NCBI GenBank assembly: GCA_027489035.1
Contig: JAIYAN010000021.1
Span: forward strand, 62,001-126,000
Reading direction: 5' to 3'
Source: Chitinophagaceae bacterium
GTDB taxonomy: Bacteria > Bacteroidota > Bacteroidia > Chitinophagales > Chitinophagaceae
Length of the DNA stretch: 64,000 nt
The notes under the pieces were generated by a model, which made no database searches, was not told the DNA's origin, and worked only from the letters and a program-made list of their open reading frames with translations. The position numbers were made by a program, and so were the translations under genes. Positions 8,661 to 18,114 of the stretch are shown here, piece after piece. The number at the start of each line of letters is the position of its first letter. Position 1 is the first letter of the stretch.

Positions 8661-9500
8661 TTATAAAAGATTTTTTTTGTGTAGTGCGTCTAATATAAAA
8701 TTGGGCACCATCGTTGAAAATGTGTTCAATATTTTTTCTGAATCATGAAGCTGATCTATCATAGATTGCCATTTCGCTTCTCCATGTTCGGCTATAACTT
8801 CTTGTTTTTTTTCTTCAGTAAGCAAATACTGAATAACTCCTTCTGGATCTGCTTCTGGGTGAAACTGTGTACCCAATAATTCTCTATTAAACCTAATCGC
8901 CATCAAAGCCCTTTCGTAAGGCACATGCGGTCGAGCTTTTTCAATGGCCAATATTTTAGCCCCCATTTTTTCCAGTATGCCCAAGGCCGGTTTTGTAGCC
9001 TGATAATCTCTACTATCAACCGCATAAAAAGGATCGGAAATGTTTTTAAAGATGGAATCTTCTGATGCATTGTTTATAAAGTGAACTGGAAAAACCCCAA
9101 AGGCTGTGCTTTTTCTTTTGGTGATTTCTGCCACTTTAAAATACCTACAAGCCATTTGAAACGAATGACAAATAAAAAACACAAACTTTTTATCCTGTTC
9201 ACTTGACGATTGATTAAATAAAAACAAATTATTGAGCCAATTAAAATATAGGATTTCCCATTCTGCCAAATTGGGCTCTATTGGACTTCCGGGGCCTCCG
9301 CTAGACAAATAAATATCGTAGCTTAAATCCGGAATCTGAAGCTGATTTCGGAGTTCGAACTCATCAACCTGAAATTGAATCTGGTATTTTTCTTGAAATA
9401 TTTTCAAAATGGTACGAATACCGCGCATGCCTTGATTTACAGTACCCGCATACAAATCAATCACTGCTACCTTCACTACCTTTTTATTCAAACCATTCAT
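8661..9500 (-). CDS. class I glutamine amidotransferase-like protein
   Basis: 279 residues. It shows the class I (triad) amidotransferase layout: oxyanion-region motif SSGGPGSP at 67-73, nucleophile Cys111 in FICHSFQMA, and His214/Glu216 in GTQFHPEADPEG. The nucleophile elbow lacks the flanking glycines of the usual GICLGHQ form. Such domains release ammonia from glutamine for a partner synthetase. GMP-synthase-like proteins share the fold, but no synthetase domain is fused here. The partner is likely the ATP-grasp protein encoded 4 bp downstream. Divergent from rimO. Confidence 0.82.
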   Translation of the reverse strand: MNGLNKKVVKVAVIDLYAGTVNQGMRGIRTILKIFQEKYQIQFQVDEFELRNQLQIPDLSYDIYLSSGGPGSPIEPNLAEWEILYFNWLNNLFLFNQSSSEQDKKFVFFICHSFQMACRYFKVAEITKRKSTAFGVFPVHFINNASEDSIFKNISDPFYAVDSRDYQATKPALGILEKMGAKILAIEKARPHVPYERALMAIRFNRELLGTQFHPEADPEGVIQYLLTEEKKQEVIAEHGEAKWQSMIDQLHDSEKILNTFSTMVPNFILDALHKKNLL

Positions 9501-9638
9501 AAAACTAAAATACAGTTTTTTTAAGCTACAAAATCAATCAAACAATAGAATAATCCTTGTTTTAAAGTGCAAAATAAGGGTTTAATTTTCTTTCAATTCT
9601 TTTACGTATTTCTTTTGCTAACTTTACGCCCAATTATT

Positions 9639-10946
9639 ATGAAGACAAAAACATTAAAAAAAGACAAGGTAAACATCATCACGCTAGGTTGTAGTAAAAA
9701 CATGGTAGATAGTGAAGTGTTAAGTGGGCAACTTTTAGCAAATGATATTGATACCGTTCATGAAAGTGGAAAGAAAGACCACAATATCGTCATCATCAAC
9801 ACCTGTGGTTTTATTGAAAAAGCAAAAGAAGAAAGCATCAACACCATTTTGGACCATGTGGAATTGAAAAAGAAAGGGAAGATTGATAAAGTATATGTTA
9901 CCGGATGTTTGAGCGAAAGATATAAATCCAATTTAGAAGCAGAAATTCCTGAAGTTGATGCCTATTTTGGTACGATGGAATTGCCTTTGATATTAAAGCA
10001 ATTTGAGGCAGATTATAAAGGAGAACTTATTGGGGAAAGATTATTGAGCACACCACAGCATTATGCCTACATGAAAATTAGTGAAGGTTGCAACCGAACT
10101 TGTTCATTTTGCGCCATTCCTTTAATGCGTGGCAACCATGTAAGCCGAAGCATTGAATCATTGGTTAGCGAAGCGGAAACACTAGTTAAACGAGGCGTTA
10201 AAGAAACCATGCTAATTGCACAAGAGCTCACTTATTATGGATTAGACATTTATAAAAAAAGAGAATTACCCAAATTACTTCATGCATTAGCAGATGTAAA
10301 AGGCATGGAATGGATCAGATTACATTATGCATATCCTTCAAAGTTTCCTTTGGAAATTATTGATGCCATGAAAGAAAGGGAGAACATTTGCAACTACCTA
10401 GATATGCCATTACAGCACGCTTCCAACAATATGCTTAAGGCAATGAAGCGTCAAATTACACGAGAAGAAATGGAAGACCTTATTGGCGAAATAAGACACC
10501 GCATTCCTGATATTTGTTTACGTACCACATTAATAGCTGGCTTTCCTGGAGAAACGCAAGATGACGTGGAAGAATTGAAATTATTTTTACAAAAAATGCG
10601 TTTCGATCGCGTAGGCATTTTCACCTATAGCCATGAAGAACAAACCAGTGCACATGATTTAGTAGATGATGTGTCTCCTGAAGAAAAAGAATCACGTGCA
10701 CAAGAAATCATGGAAGTTCAACAAGAAATCAGTTTAGAAAAGAATCAAGAGAAGGTTGGGAAAACCCTAAAAGTGATGGTGGATAAAAAAGAAGCCGGTC
10801 GTTATTTGGGCAGAACAGAATTTGATAGTGTAGAAGTGGATAATGAAGTAATCATCAACACCGATAAAAAATTAAAAATCGGCGAATTCGTACACGTAAA
10901 AATAGACAAGGCTTTTGATTATGATTTAGAAGGGACAGTAATTTAA
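9639..10946 (+). CDS. rimO: ribosomal protein uS12 methylthiotransferase RimO
   Basis: 435 residues from the ATG at 9639; an upstream in-frame GTG (9567) would add a hydrophobic stretch foreign to the family. Order of domains: MTTase N-terminal domain with LGCSKNMVDSEVL and INTCGFI cysteines; radical SAM domain with the three-cysteine motif CNRTCSFCAIP; C-terminal TRAM domain. It adds a methylthio group to an Asp of ribosomal protein S12. The SKNMVDSEVL start and YAYPSKFP separate it from MiaB. A weak -7 box TAACTTTA lies at 9619-9626. bshC follows 10 bp downstream. Confidence 0.95.
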   Translation: MKTKTLKKDKVNIITLGCSKNMVDSEVLSGQLLANDIDTVHESGKKDHNIVIINTCGFIEKAKEESINTILDHVELKKKGKIDKVYVTGCLSERYKSNLEAEIPEVDAYFGTMELPLILKQFEADYKGELIGERLLSTPQHYAYMKISEGCNRTCSFCAIPLMRGNHVSRSIESLVSEAETLVKRGVKETMLIAQELTYYGLDIYKKRELPKLLHALADVKGMEWIRLHYAYPSKFPLEIIDAMKERENICNYLDMPLQHASNNMLKAMKRQITREEMEDLIGEIRHRIPDICLRTTLIAGFPGETQDDVEELKLFLQKMRFDRVGIFTYSHEEQTSAHDLVDDVSPEEKESRAQEIMEVQQEISLEKNQEKVGKTLKVMVDKKEAGRYLGRTEFDSVEVDNEVIINTDKKLKIGEFVHVKIDKAFDYDLEGTVI

Positions 10947-10956
10947 TCTTATAAAA

Positions 10957-12558
10957 TTGAACATAAAAACTTCACATATTGAATATCAACAAACCAAATC
11001 GTTTTCTAATTTGGTGGTTGATTATTTAAATGGGAATGAAGCGCTTAAACCTTTTTACAAATTCGATCCCAATCTTGCTGGAATTGAAGCGGCTATTGAA
11101 TCGCGCAAACATTCAAACACAAACCGCAAACTTTTGGTTGATGTTTTCAACAAGCAGTATGAAAATTACAACGCTAGCGAAAAAACCAAAAATAATATCG
11201 AGTTACTTTTAAAGGAAAACACCTTTACCATTTGTACCGCACATCAGCCCAATATTTTTACCGGTCAATTATACTTCATTTACAAAATCATTCATGCCAT
11301 AAAACTAGCGGATGATTTGAACAATCAATTTCCCAATAACCATTTCGTTCCGGTATATTATATGGGCAGTGAAGATGCTGATTTGAACGAGTTAGGCGAA
11401 ATTGAAATAGAAGGCAAAAAATTAAAATGGCAAACCACCCAAACAGGAGCAGTAGGTAGAATGTTGATTGACAATGATTTCCTGCGATTAATTGTAGAAA
11501 TAGAAAATCAATTGATTGTAGAGCCATTTGGCGCAGAGATTATTTCTTTACTCAAATCAAATTACAGCCTTGGAAAGTCAATAGCAGAAGCCACTTTCGA
11601 ATTCGTACACCATTTATTTAATGCATACGGATTATTGATTTTATTGCCAGACAATAGCAAATTAAAAACTGCATTTAAATCCATCATACAAGATGATTTA
11701 TTGAATCAACAAGCACATAAATTGGTTTTAAATACATCGGAAAATTTCCCTTCTGCATATAAAATTCAAACCAGTGGGCGACCAATAAACTTGTTTTATT
11801 TAAATGATAATATTAGAGAGAGAATTGAAGAAACAACTGAAGGTTTTAAAGTTGTAAATACCAAAATGATTTTTTCGAAAAAAGAGATGATTGAAGAGTT
11901 GAATCAGTTTCCAGAAAGATTCAGTCCGAATGTGGTACTGAGGCCATTATTTCAAGAATTAATTCTACCAAACATAGCATTCATAGGGGGCGGCAGCGAG
12001 CTCGCCTATTGGATGGAATTGAAATCTGTATTTGAGTTATACAATGTCAATTATCCTGTTTTGTTATTGCGCAATTCCTTTTCAATCATTGAAAATAAAA
12101 CGTCAACATTAATCTCGGATTTAAATTTAAGTTTGATTGATTGCTTCGAACCTGAATTAAAAATAGCAGAGAAATATATCAGAAAAAATTCAAAACTAAA
12201 ATTGGATTTAGCTGAAGAAAAAACTGCCATTGATCAAGTTTATCAAAACATAAAAACAATCACTGAAAACATTGACAAAACGCTTGTTTCGCATACAGAA
12301 GCATTACACATTAAAGCATTAAAGCGAATAGAACAATTGGAAACAAAGATGCTTCGTGCAGAAAAGAAAAAACACGATGCGAACATTCGAAAAATCAAAA
12401 AAATAAAATCAAACTTTTACCCAAATGGTACTTTACAAGAGCGAGTTGACAACGTTTTGCCTTTACTCGCTAAGTTTGGGTTATCCTTCATGGATTCGCT
12501 GTACACTTCTTCAGAATCACTCGAACAAAAGTTTTCTATTTTAGAAATTTCAGAATAA
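10957..12558 (+). CDS. bshC: bacillithiol biosynthesis cysteine-adding enzyme BshC (TTG start)
   Basis: 533 residues. There is no in-frame ATG near the expected N-terminus; the frame opens with TTG at 10957, 10 bp after rimO, and the following residues (IEYQQTKSFSNLVVDYLNGNEALKPFY) are the family's normal start. Other signatures are TICTAHQPNIFTGQLYFIYKIIHAIKLA, PVYYMGSEDADLNELGEIEI and NVVLRPLFQELILPNIAFIGGGSELAYW. A coiled-coil (about 400-490) is also typical. BshC joins cysteine to GlcN-malate to finish bacillithiol. A BstA/YfiT-like gene at 28120 agrees with bacillithiol use. Confidence 0.92.
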   Translation: MNIKTSHIEYQQTKSFSNLVVDYLNGNEALKPFYKFDPNLAGIEAAIESRKHSNTNRKLLVDVFNKQYENYNASEKTKNNIELLLKENTFTICTAHQPNIFTGQLYFIYKIIHAIKLADDLNNQFPNNHFVPVYYMGSEDADLNELGEIEIEGKKLKWQTTQTGAVGRMLIDNDFLRLIVEIENQLIVEPFGAEIISLLKSNYSLGKSIAEATFEFVHHLFNAYGLLILLPDNSKLKTAFKSIIQDDLLNQQAHKLVLNTSENFPSAYKIQTSGRPINLFYLNDNIRERIEETTEGFKVVNTKMIFSKKEMIEELNQFPERFSPNVVLRPLFQELILPNIAFIGGGSELAYWMELKSVFELYNVNYPVLLLRNSFSIIENKTSTLISDLNLSLIDCFEPELKIAEKYIRKNSKLKLDLAEEKTAIDQVYQNIKTITENIDKTLVSHTEALHIKALKRIEQLETKMLRAEKKKHDANIRKIKKIKSNFYPNGTLQERVDNVLPLLAKFGLSFMDSLYTSSESLEQKFSILEISE

Positions 12559-12593
12559 AAAAAAGACCATTTATAAAAAATGGCCTTTTTTTA
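12557..12593. terminator. bidirectional terminator between bshC and the M16 gene
   Basis: A-rich stem AAAAGACCAT pairs with ATGGCCTTTT with one mismatch, with A run on the left and T run on the right, between two convergent stops. Confidence 0.75.
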
Positions 12594-12612
12594 TTATTGT
12601 GATAAACAAGTT

Positions 12613-14712
12613 TTAATCTTGTTTGAAATCAGCATCAGTAACACCTTCATTAATTTTTATTTCAGAAATATTCATTGCAAATTCTTGCTCACCAACGGTT
12701 TGAGTAATTGTATATGGCAAAGTTACATTTCCAACTTTTTTGTAATTGCTATAATCTGTCATTACAGTTGTTTCATTTCCGCCATCTGTATTTGTGCTTT
12801 CTTCACGCAAAAGTAATTTTGATTTAACGGAGTAAAACTCAACTGAAACCTTACCACTTGGTTTGGTTATTTTTATTTTGTACGCATCTTCTTCGCCAGC
12901 TTTGCCCATTCCTAAATAACTGGTTTGATAGTCATTAGTAATGTAAAACAATTGTGGAATTAGTGCTTTCTCATCTTGTGCTTCTTTGATTTCTTTTTCG
13001 TCCAATTCTTTCTTTTGTCCCATTTGAGCTTGATACCCTTTGCTGCCATCAAAAGAAGATTGCATTACTTTCATCTCACCCATTTTAACCTCTGTGTAAT
13101 GCTTATTTGGCGCCATTTTAATGTCAGTACCTTCGAAATCTCTTCCCATAAAAGACATAGTAAAAGTAGCTTTGGTTGAATTTAATTTTTTCAATTCTTC
13201 CTTACCACCAATCGCATTTAAATAATCAAAAATCACATTCGCAGCAGAAACAGACTCTTCAGATTTTTTTGTTTCGTTTAAATTAACTTCTTTCGGTTTT
13301 TCAGTAATTGGGTTTGCATATTTATCATACATTTTAATTGGATAACCCAATCTGCTTAAGTTTGGAATGATTTTAGACGCATTTCCAACAATCACAATAC
13401 GGGTATGATTTTTGTCGAAATATTTTTGTGCTACCCTTTGTACATCCGCAATGGTAACCGCATTTATTTTTTGTAAAAATGTACGATAGTAATCTTTTTG
13501 CAATCCATTTATCAAAATATTTGAAGCATAAGATGCTGTTCTTTCAGGATCTTCCATACCTAATGCAAACGAACCATTATATTTTGCTTTTGCGTTTTTC
13601 AATTCTTCTTCAGTGATTTTTCCATCGCGCATGTTTCCAATTTCTGCAATCATTTCAGCGATGGCGCTATCCGCTTTTTCGCTACGTACTTGTGCACTTC
13701 CAGAAAATTGAGTTTGGAAACGTCCACTTCCAACACGAGAATAACTGCCATAAGTAAAACCATGCTTCTCCCTCAAATTCATAAACAGCTTACTTTCTGC
13801 ACCACCACCCAAAATTTGGTTCGCAATTACCAATGCATGATAATCAGGATTGCTCAATGGGTTATTGATTAAATTACCAACTGTTAATTCACCTTGAACT
13901 GCTGTTGGCAAATCAATAAAATTAATTTCTGTAGTAGCTACATTATTTACATTGGTTACAGAAGGCGTAAGTAATTGAGTGCCTTTCCATTTTCCAAAAG
14001 CTTTCATAGCTAAAGCTTTCGCAGAATCAGGTTTAATGTCGCCAATGAAAGTTAAATAACATCTTGATGGCGTTATATTTTCTTTATAAGCTGTTTTGAT
14101 ATCTTCAAGTGTAATACTTTTAATGGTTTGTTCTGTTTCAAACTCACCCATTGCTGTATTTTTACCATAGCTCAAAGCGCCTACTACTCTTGCAGAAATG
14201 GCAGAAGCACTTTTTTCACTAGATTTTAAACCAGTAAGTTTTTGTGTTCTTATTTTTTCAAAAGACGCTTGAGGGAAAGCAGGATTTTGAATGGCTTCAG
14301 ACATCATCATAAACGCTTTATTAAAATAGCGTGTTAATGCTGAAATGCTTCCTCCTCCAGAATTTAAATTCACATTAGCTCCAATTTGCTCAATCTCAAG
14401 ATCAAATTTTTCCTTCGACATTTTAGTGGTTCCCTCGCCCAACATATTTCCCATTATTTCATTTACACCCGCTTTTTCACCTTCTAAAATTGGACCTCTA
14501 TCTATGCTTAGTGTAGCAGATACTTTTGGCAACTTATGATTTTCAACCACCAAAACAGTAATACCATTTGGCAAGTTAAAAGTTACTGGATCTTTAATAG
14601 TAATGGTTGGTGCAGGCCCTGGTTTAGGTTGTTTGCTGCGATCTACTTTTGTTTGCGCAATGCTATTTGTGGTAAGCAAAACCGCAAAACCGAAATACAA
14701 TATTTTCTTCAT
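12613..14712 (-). CDS. M16-family protein without zinc motif, with extra C-terminal domain
   Basis: 699 residues with a signal peptide (MKKILYFGFAVLLTTNSIAQ). Residues about 40-470 form an M16 peptidase-like pair of domains (FNLPNGITVLVVENHKLPKV, FTYGSYSRVGSGRF), but at the expected HxxEH site the sequence reads NEIMGNMLGEGT, so zinc cannot be held in the usual way. From about 490 a different domain follows that resembles the LolA/LppX-like beta half-barrel proteins (DGSKGYQAQMGQ, YEL-type strands). Inactive M16 partners commonly heterodimerise with an active M16 subunit, here the gene 37 bp upstream in the same direction. Confidence 0.88.
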   Translation of the reverse strand: MKKILYFGFAVLLTTNSIAQTKVDRSKQPKPGPAPTITIKDPVTFNLPNGITVLVVENHKLPKVSATLSIDRGPILEGEKAGVNEIMGNMLGEGTTKMSKEKFDLEIEQIGANVNLNSGGGSISALTRYFNKAFMMMSEAIQNPAFPQASFEKIRTQKLTGLKSSEKSASAISARVVGALSYGKNTAMGEFETEQTIKSITLEDIKTAYKENITPSRCYLTFIGDIKPDSAKALAMKAFGKWKGTQLLTPSVTNVNNVATTEINFIDLPTAVQGELTVGNLINNPLSNPDYHALVIANQILGGGAESKLFMNLREKHGFTYGSYSRVGSGRFQTQFSGSAQVRSEKADSAIAEMIAEIGNMRDGKITEEELKNAKAKYNGSFALGMEDPERTASYASNILINGLQKDYYRTFLQKINAVTIADVQRVAQKYFDKNHTRIVIVGNASKIIPNLSRLGYPIKMYDKYANPITEKPKEVNLNETKKSEESVSAANVIFDYLNAIGGKEELKKLNSTKATFTMSFMGRDFEGTDIKMAPNKHYTEVKMGEMKVMQSSFDGSKGYQAQMGQKKELDEKEIKEAQDEKALIPQLFYITNDYQTSYLGMGKAGEEDAYKIKITKPSGKVSVEFYSVKSKLLLREESTNTDGGNETTVMTDYSNYKKVGNVTLPYTITQTVGEQEFAMNISEIKINEGVTDADFKQD

Positions 14713-14749
14713 GATATTTTATTTTTCGAATTGATTTAATGTGGATGGT

Positions 14750-16060
14750 TTATTTTTTTGGTAAATAGTAAACCACAACGCGTTGGTTTTTATTAAGGTA
14801 TTTTTTAGCAACATTTTGAATATCCGCTCTTGTTACTTTTCTTACTTCATCTAATTCGGTATTGATATGATTGGTATTTTTATTATGGAAAGTATACCCA
14901 TCTGCTAAATTCTCAGCAACCCCAAGCATTTTTGCATTTTTACCAATGTAATCATTTTCGTATTGGTTGCGAATTTTTGTAAAATCCACATCACTGATTA
15001 ATTCAGTTTGAAGTTTTTTGATTTCTTCATCCATATCTGCTTGTAAGCTATCTAATGCAAAAGCACCATTTGGCAAAGCATAAGTAATATAAGCACCATA
15101 ATCTTCCAAAGCATAATTGAAACTTCCTACTTGAAGTGCATTCTTTTTTGTATCCACCATCTTAGTGTACATTCTGCTACTTTGTCCACCACTCAATACG
15201 CTTGATGCCAATTCCAATGCGATTGACTCTTTGCTAGTCATTCCTGGTGTACGATATGCCGTTACAATAGCTGGTATTTGAATGTTGCTGTCATAAGCAG
15301 TATCAATAATTTCTTTTGTTATTGGTTCCTCTTGAACATTTACTGGCTCTACTTTTGGACCACTTGGAATCTCTCCAAAATAACCTTCAACCAATGTTTT
15401 GGTTTTTGCTACATCAATATCACCAGCAATTACTAAAACAGCATTTCCAGGTGTGTAGTATTTTTTATTAAATGCCTGAAACTCTTGTAATGTAGCGGCA
15501 TCAAGATGCTCCATACTTCCAATAGGTGCCCAGATATACGGATGCTTGGTAAACAACTTCTTCATTATTGAAGAAATTAAATTACCGTATGGTGAATTGT
15601 CAACACGCATACGTTTTTCTTCTTTTACAACTTCATTTTGTGTTTTTACACCAATTTCATTAATAACTGGGTGGAACATTCTTTCACTCTCTAACCATAA
15701 ACCCGTTTCCAATTGATTTGAAGGAAATACTTCATAATAAAAAGTTCTGTCTTGAGTAGTATTGGCATTGTTTTGTCCGCCATTACTGCTTACTATTTTC
15801 ATAAACTCGCCACGCTTGATGTTATCACTTCCTTCAAACAACAAATGCTCGAAGAAATGTGCAAAACCAGTACGGTCAGGCGTTTCGTTTTTACTTCCTA
15901 CATGATACATTACTGAAACAGCCACTACTGGAGCGGTTTTGTCTTGATGTAATACAACGTGTAATCCGTTTTTTAAATCATACTCTGTAAAGGCCACTTT
16001 TTGAGCCTGAGAAAGCATGCCGATCATGCATAAACATGCGGCTAATTTTAATTTCAACAT
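14750..16060 (-). CDS. active M16-family zinc peptidase, secreted
   Basis: 436 residues with signal peptide (MLKLKLAACLCMIGMLSQAQ). The inverted zinc motif HFFEH (residues 68-72) is present, with the second-helix glutamates in VKTQNEVVKEEKRM giving the third ligand. The first domain is followed by the second M16 domain containing YRTPGM and SSRMY. It is probably a periplasmic endopeptidase of the pitrilysin/processing-peptidase type. It precedes the zinc-less M16 gene in a likely operon, an active/inactive arrangement known from bacterial M16 pairs. The -7 box TATTTTTG lies 19 nt upstream of the ATG. Confidence 0.93.
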   Translation of the reverse strand: MLKLKLAACLCMIGMLSQAQKVAFTEYDLKNGLHVVLHQDKTAPVVAVSVMYHVGSKNETPDRTGFAHFFEHLLFEGSDNIKRGEFMKIVSSNGGQNNANTTQDRTFYYEVFPSNQLETGLWLESERMFHPVINEIGVKTQNEVVKEEKRMRVDNSPYGNLISSIMKKLFTKHPYIWAPIGSMEHLDAATLQEFQAFNKKYYTPGNAVLVIAGDIDVAKTKTLVEGYFGEIPSGPKVEPVNVQEEPITKEIIDTAYDSNIQIPAIVTAYRTPGMTSKESIALELASSVLSGGQSSRMYTKMVDTKKNALQVGSFNYALEDYGAYITYALPNGAFALDSLQADMDEEIKKLQTELISDVDFTKIRNQYENDYIGKNAKMLGVAENLADGYTFHNKNTNHINTELDEVRKVTRADIQNVAKKYLNKNQRVVVYYLPKK

Positions 16061-16079
16061 AATGATATTTTTTTGGACG

Positions 16080-16087
16080 CAAAAATA
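16080..16087 (-). promoter_or_regulatory. putative -7 box TATTTTTG for the M16 operon
   Basis: An exact TAnnTTTG match on the minus strand, 19 nt before the ATG at 16060. Confidence 0.5.
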
Positions 16088-16156
16088 AGTAGAAAAATAC
16101 GGGATACTCTTTAAAAGTAAAAAAATACAAACTTTAACTTATTGTAAATTTTACAA

Positions 16157-16642
16157 CTATTTAATTCTTTCAACCATTTCCAAAACCTGATTGTTAAGTT
16201 CAGTTTTGTACGCTGATAATTTCTTGGCTAAATCCTGATTAGATGTTGCCAAAATTTGAGCCGCCAAAATTGCAGCATTTTTCGCCCCATTTAAAGCTAC
16301 TGTAGCTACTGGTACGCCTGTTGGCATTTGCAAAATAGACAAAACCGAATCCCATCCATCAATTGAGTTGGAAGATTTTACGGGAACGCCAATTACAGGT
16401 AAAACGGTATACGCTGCAACCATTCCTGGCAAATGAGCAGCCCCGCCAGCACCGGCTATAATCACTTTTATCCCCCTGCCACTTGCTTGTTTGGCATAAT
16501 CTGCCATTCGATCGGGTGTACGATGTGCCGAAACGATTGTCATTTCAAAATGCACACCAAATTTGTTTAGCATTTCTGCAGCACCTTTCATCACCTCCAT
16601 ATCACTTTCGCTGCCCATTATTATCCCAATTTGTGGTTCCAT
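16157..16642 (-). CDS. purE: N5-carboxyaminoimidazole ribonucleotide mutase
   Basis: 161 residues, normal class I PurE length. Motifs are GIIMGSESDMEVM, IVSAHRTPDRM (catalytic His), IIAGAGGAAHLPGMVAAYT, PVIGVPVKSS and the SILQMPTGVPVATVA loop. It converts N5-CAIR to CAIR in de novo purine synthesis, with PurK as partner. purK is on the same strand but about 4 kb away (20858), so the pair is not an operon here. Confidence 0.96.
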   Translation of the reverse strand: MEPQIGIIMGSESDMEVMKGAAEMLNKFGVHFEMTIVSAHRTPDRMADYAKQASGRGIKVIIAGAGGAAHLPGMVAAYTVLPVIGVPVKSSNSIDGWDSVLSILQMPTGVPVATVALNGAKNAAILAAQILATSNQDLAKKLSAYKTELNNQVLEMVERIK

Positions 16643-16809
16643 GTTTTTAATTTTTAATTATAGAGTCCAAAGATATTAATAGTTAAGTTAGATTTTAAGT
16701 TGACAAATGAATCATTTAAAAAAATGTAGATAAATACATGACATAATTTAATGTTGGTTGCAAGTTGCTTATTACCTTAGCGGCATTAATCATTTTTAAA
16801 AAACATACC

Positions 16810-17463
16810 ATGAAATTTTTTATCGATACCGCTAATTTGGCACAAATCAAAGAAGCCAGCGAATTGGGTATTTTAGACGGTGTTACCACCAATCCATCAT
16901 TAATGGCTAAAGAAGGCATTAAAGGTGAAGAAGCCATTATGCAACATTACAAAACCATCTGCGAAATGGTTGACGGAGATATTAGCGCTGAAGTTATTTC
17001 AACCGATTTTGAAGGAATGATTGCTGAAGGGAAAAAATTGGTAGCTATTCATAAAAATATTGTAGTAAAAGTTCCCATGATTAAAGATGGTATTAAAGCC
17101 ATAAAATGGTTTACAGAAAATGGCATTCGTACCAATTGTACGTTGATTTTCTCTGCTGGACAAGCTATTCTTGCTGCAAAAGCAGGCGCTTCATACGTAT
17201 CTCCATTTATTGGCCGTATCGACGATAGCGGCTGGGATGGAATGGATTTGATTCATCAATTGAGTCAAATTTTCAGTGTTCAAGGGTATAAAACAGAAAT
17301 CCTTGCTGCTTCCATAAGAAATCCAAACCACATCATTAAATGCGCAGAAGCTGGTGCAGATGTATGTACCTGTCCTTTAGATTCAATTTTAGGATTATTA
17401 AAACATCCATTAACCGATATTGGATTGGCGAAGTTTTTAGAAGATGCGAAAAAATTTGCTTAA
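16810..17463 (+). CDS. transaldolase / fructose-6-phosphate aldolase family enzyme
   Basis: 217 residues from the ATG at 16810, typical of the short transaldolase (TalC/FSA) subfamily. Signatures are MKFFIDTANLAQIKEA, LGILDGVTTNPSLMAKEG and the Schiff-base lysine in HKNIVVKVPMI, then NCTLIFSAGQAILAAKAGASYVSPF. It transfers or cleaves dihydroxyacetone units in the pentose-phosphate pathway. FSA and transaldolase activities cannot be told apart by eye. A hairpin terminator follows. The 15-residue upstream extension from 16765 is not supported. Confidence 0.93.
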   Translation: MKFFIDTANLAQIKEASELGILDGVTTNPSLMAKEGIKGEEAIMQHYKTICEMVDGDISAEVISTDFEGMIAEGKKLVAIHKNIVVKVPMIKDGIKAIKWFTENGIRTNCTLIFSAGQAILAAKAGASYVSPFIGRIDDSGWDGMDLIHQLSQIFSVQGYKTEILAASIRNPNHIIKCAEAGADVCTCPLDSILGLLKHPLTDIGLAKFLEDAKKFA

Positions 17464-17480
17464 ATAACACAACAACATAT

Positions 17481-17511
17481 AAAAAAGGCGGAACCATTTC
17501 CGTCTTTTTTT
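17481..17511 (+). terminator. intrinsic terminator after the aldolase gene
   Basis: Stem AAAAAAGGCGGAA / TTCCGTCTTTTTT with loop CCAT, one G-U pair, ending in a T run. Confidence 0.8.
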
Positions 17512-17526
17512 ATTTAATTGCATTCA

Positions 17527-18099
17527 ATGTCCAAAATTCTTGTATTCGACAATTATGATTCATTCACATACAATCTGGTGCATATGATTGAAAAATTGTT
17601 GCATCAGAAAGTTGATGTATGCAAAAATGATGAAAATAATATTGAATTTTTTGAACAATACGACAAGATTGTTTTGTCTCCAGGACCAGGAATTCCATCT
17701 GAGGCAGGTTTATTAAAAGAACTCATTGAAGTTTATGCTGCTTCAAAAAGCATTTTAGGCATTTGTTTGGGTCATCAAGCGATTGGCGAAGTATTTGGCG
17801 CCACACTCACAAACATAAATGAAGTATTTCATGGTGTATCTACCCCAATACAAATTTTAGACGCAAATGAGCCATTATTTAGAGGATTGAATTCAGTTGA
17901 AATGGTTGGACGTTACCATAGCTGGGTTATTGAAAATCAAAACCTTCCTGATTGTTTGAAAATAACTGCGGTTGATAACAATAATTTAATCATGGGGATT
18001 CGGCATAAAACCTATGATTTACAGGGGGTTCAGTTTCATCCTGAAAGTATTTTAACCCCTTGCGGAGAAATGTTGATTTCGAATTGGCTTTTTGCTTAA
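17527..18099 (+). CDS. pabA: anthranilate/aminodeoxychorismate synthase glutamine amidotransferase subunit
   Basis: 190 residues from the ATG at 17527. Class I amidotransferase with VFDNYDSFTYNL, SPGPGIPSEAG, nucleophile Cys80 in LGICLGHQAIGE, GRYHSWV and the His/Glu motif VQFHPESILT. It supplies ammonia to TrpE or PabB. TrpG and PabA often cannot be separated by sequence, and one protein may serve both. No chorismate-binding subunit is in the window. The only possible pathway neighbour is the degenerate trpF-like gene 15 bp downstream. Confidence 0.9.
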   Translation: MSKILVFDNYDSFTYNLVHMIEKLLHQKVDVCKNDENNIEFFEQYDKIVLSPGPGIPSEAGLLKELIEVYAASKSILGICLGHQAIGEVFGATLTNINEVFHGVSTPIQILDANEPLFRGLNSVEMVGRYHSWVIENQNLPDCLKITAVDNNNLIMGIRHKTYDLQGVQFHPESILTPCGEMLISNWLFA

Positions 18100-18114
18100 T
18101 TTAGTAGTAAGCAG

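Noticed and set aside
12580-12816. Plus-strand open frame across the M16 3' end
   Set aside because: It begins inside the bidirectional terminator and runs antisense to the M16 gene.
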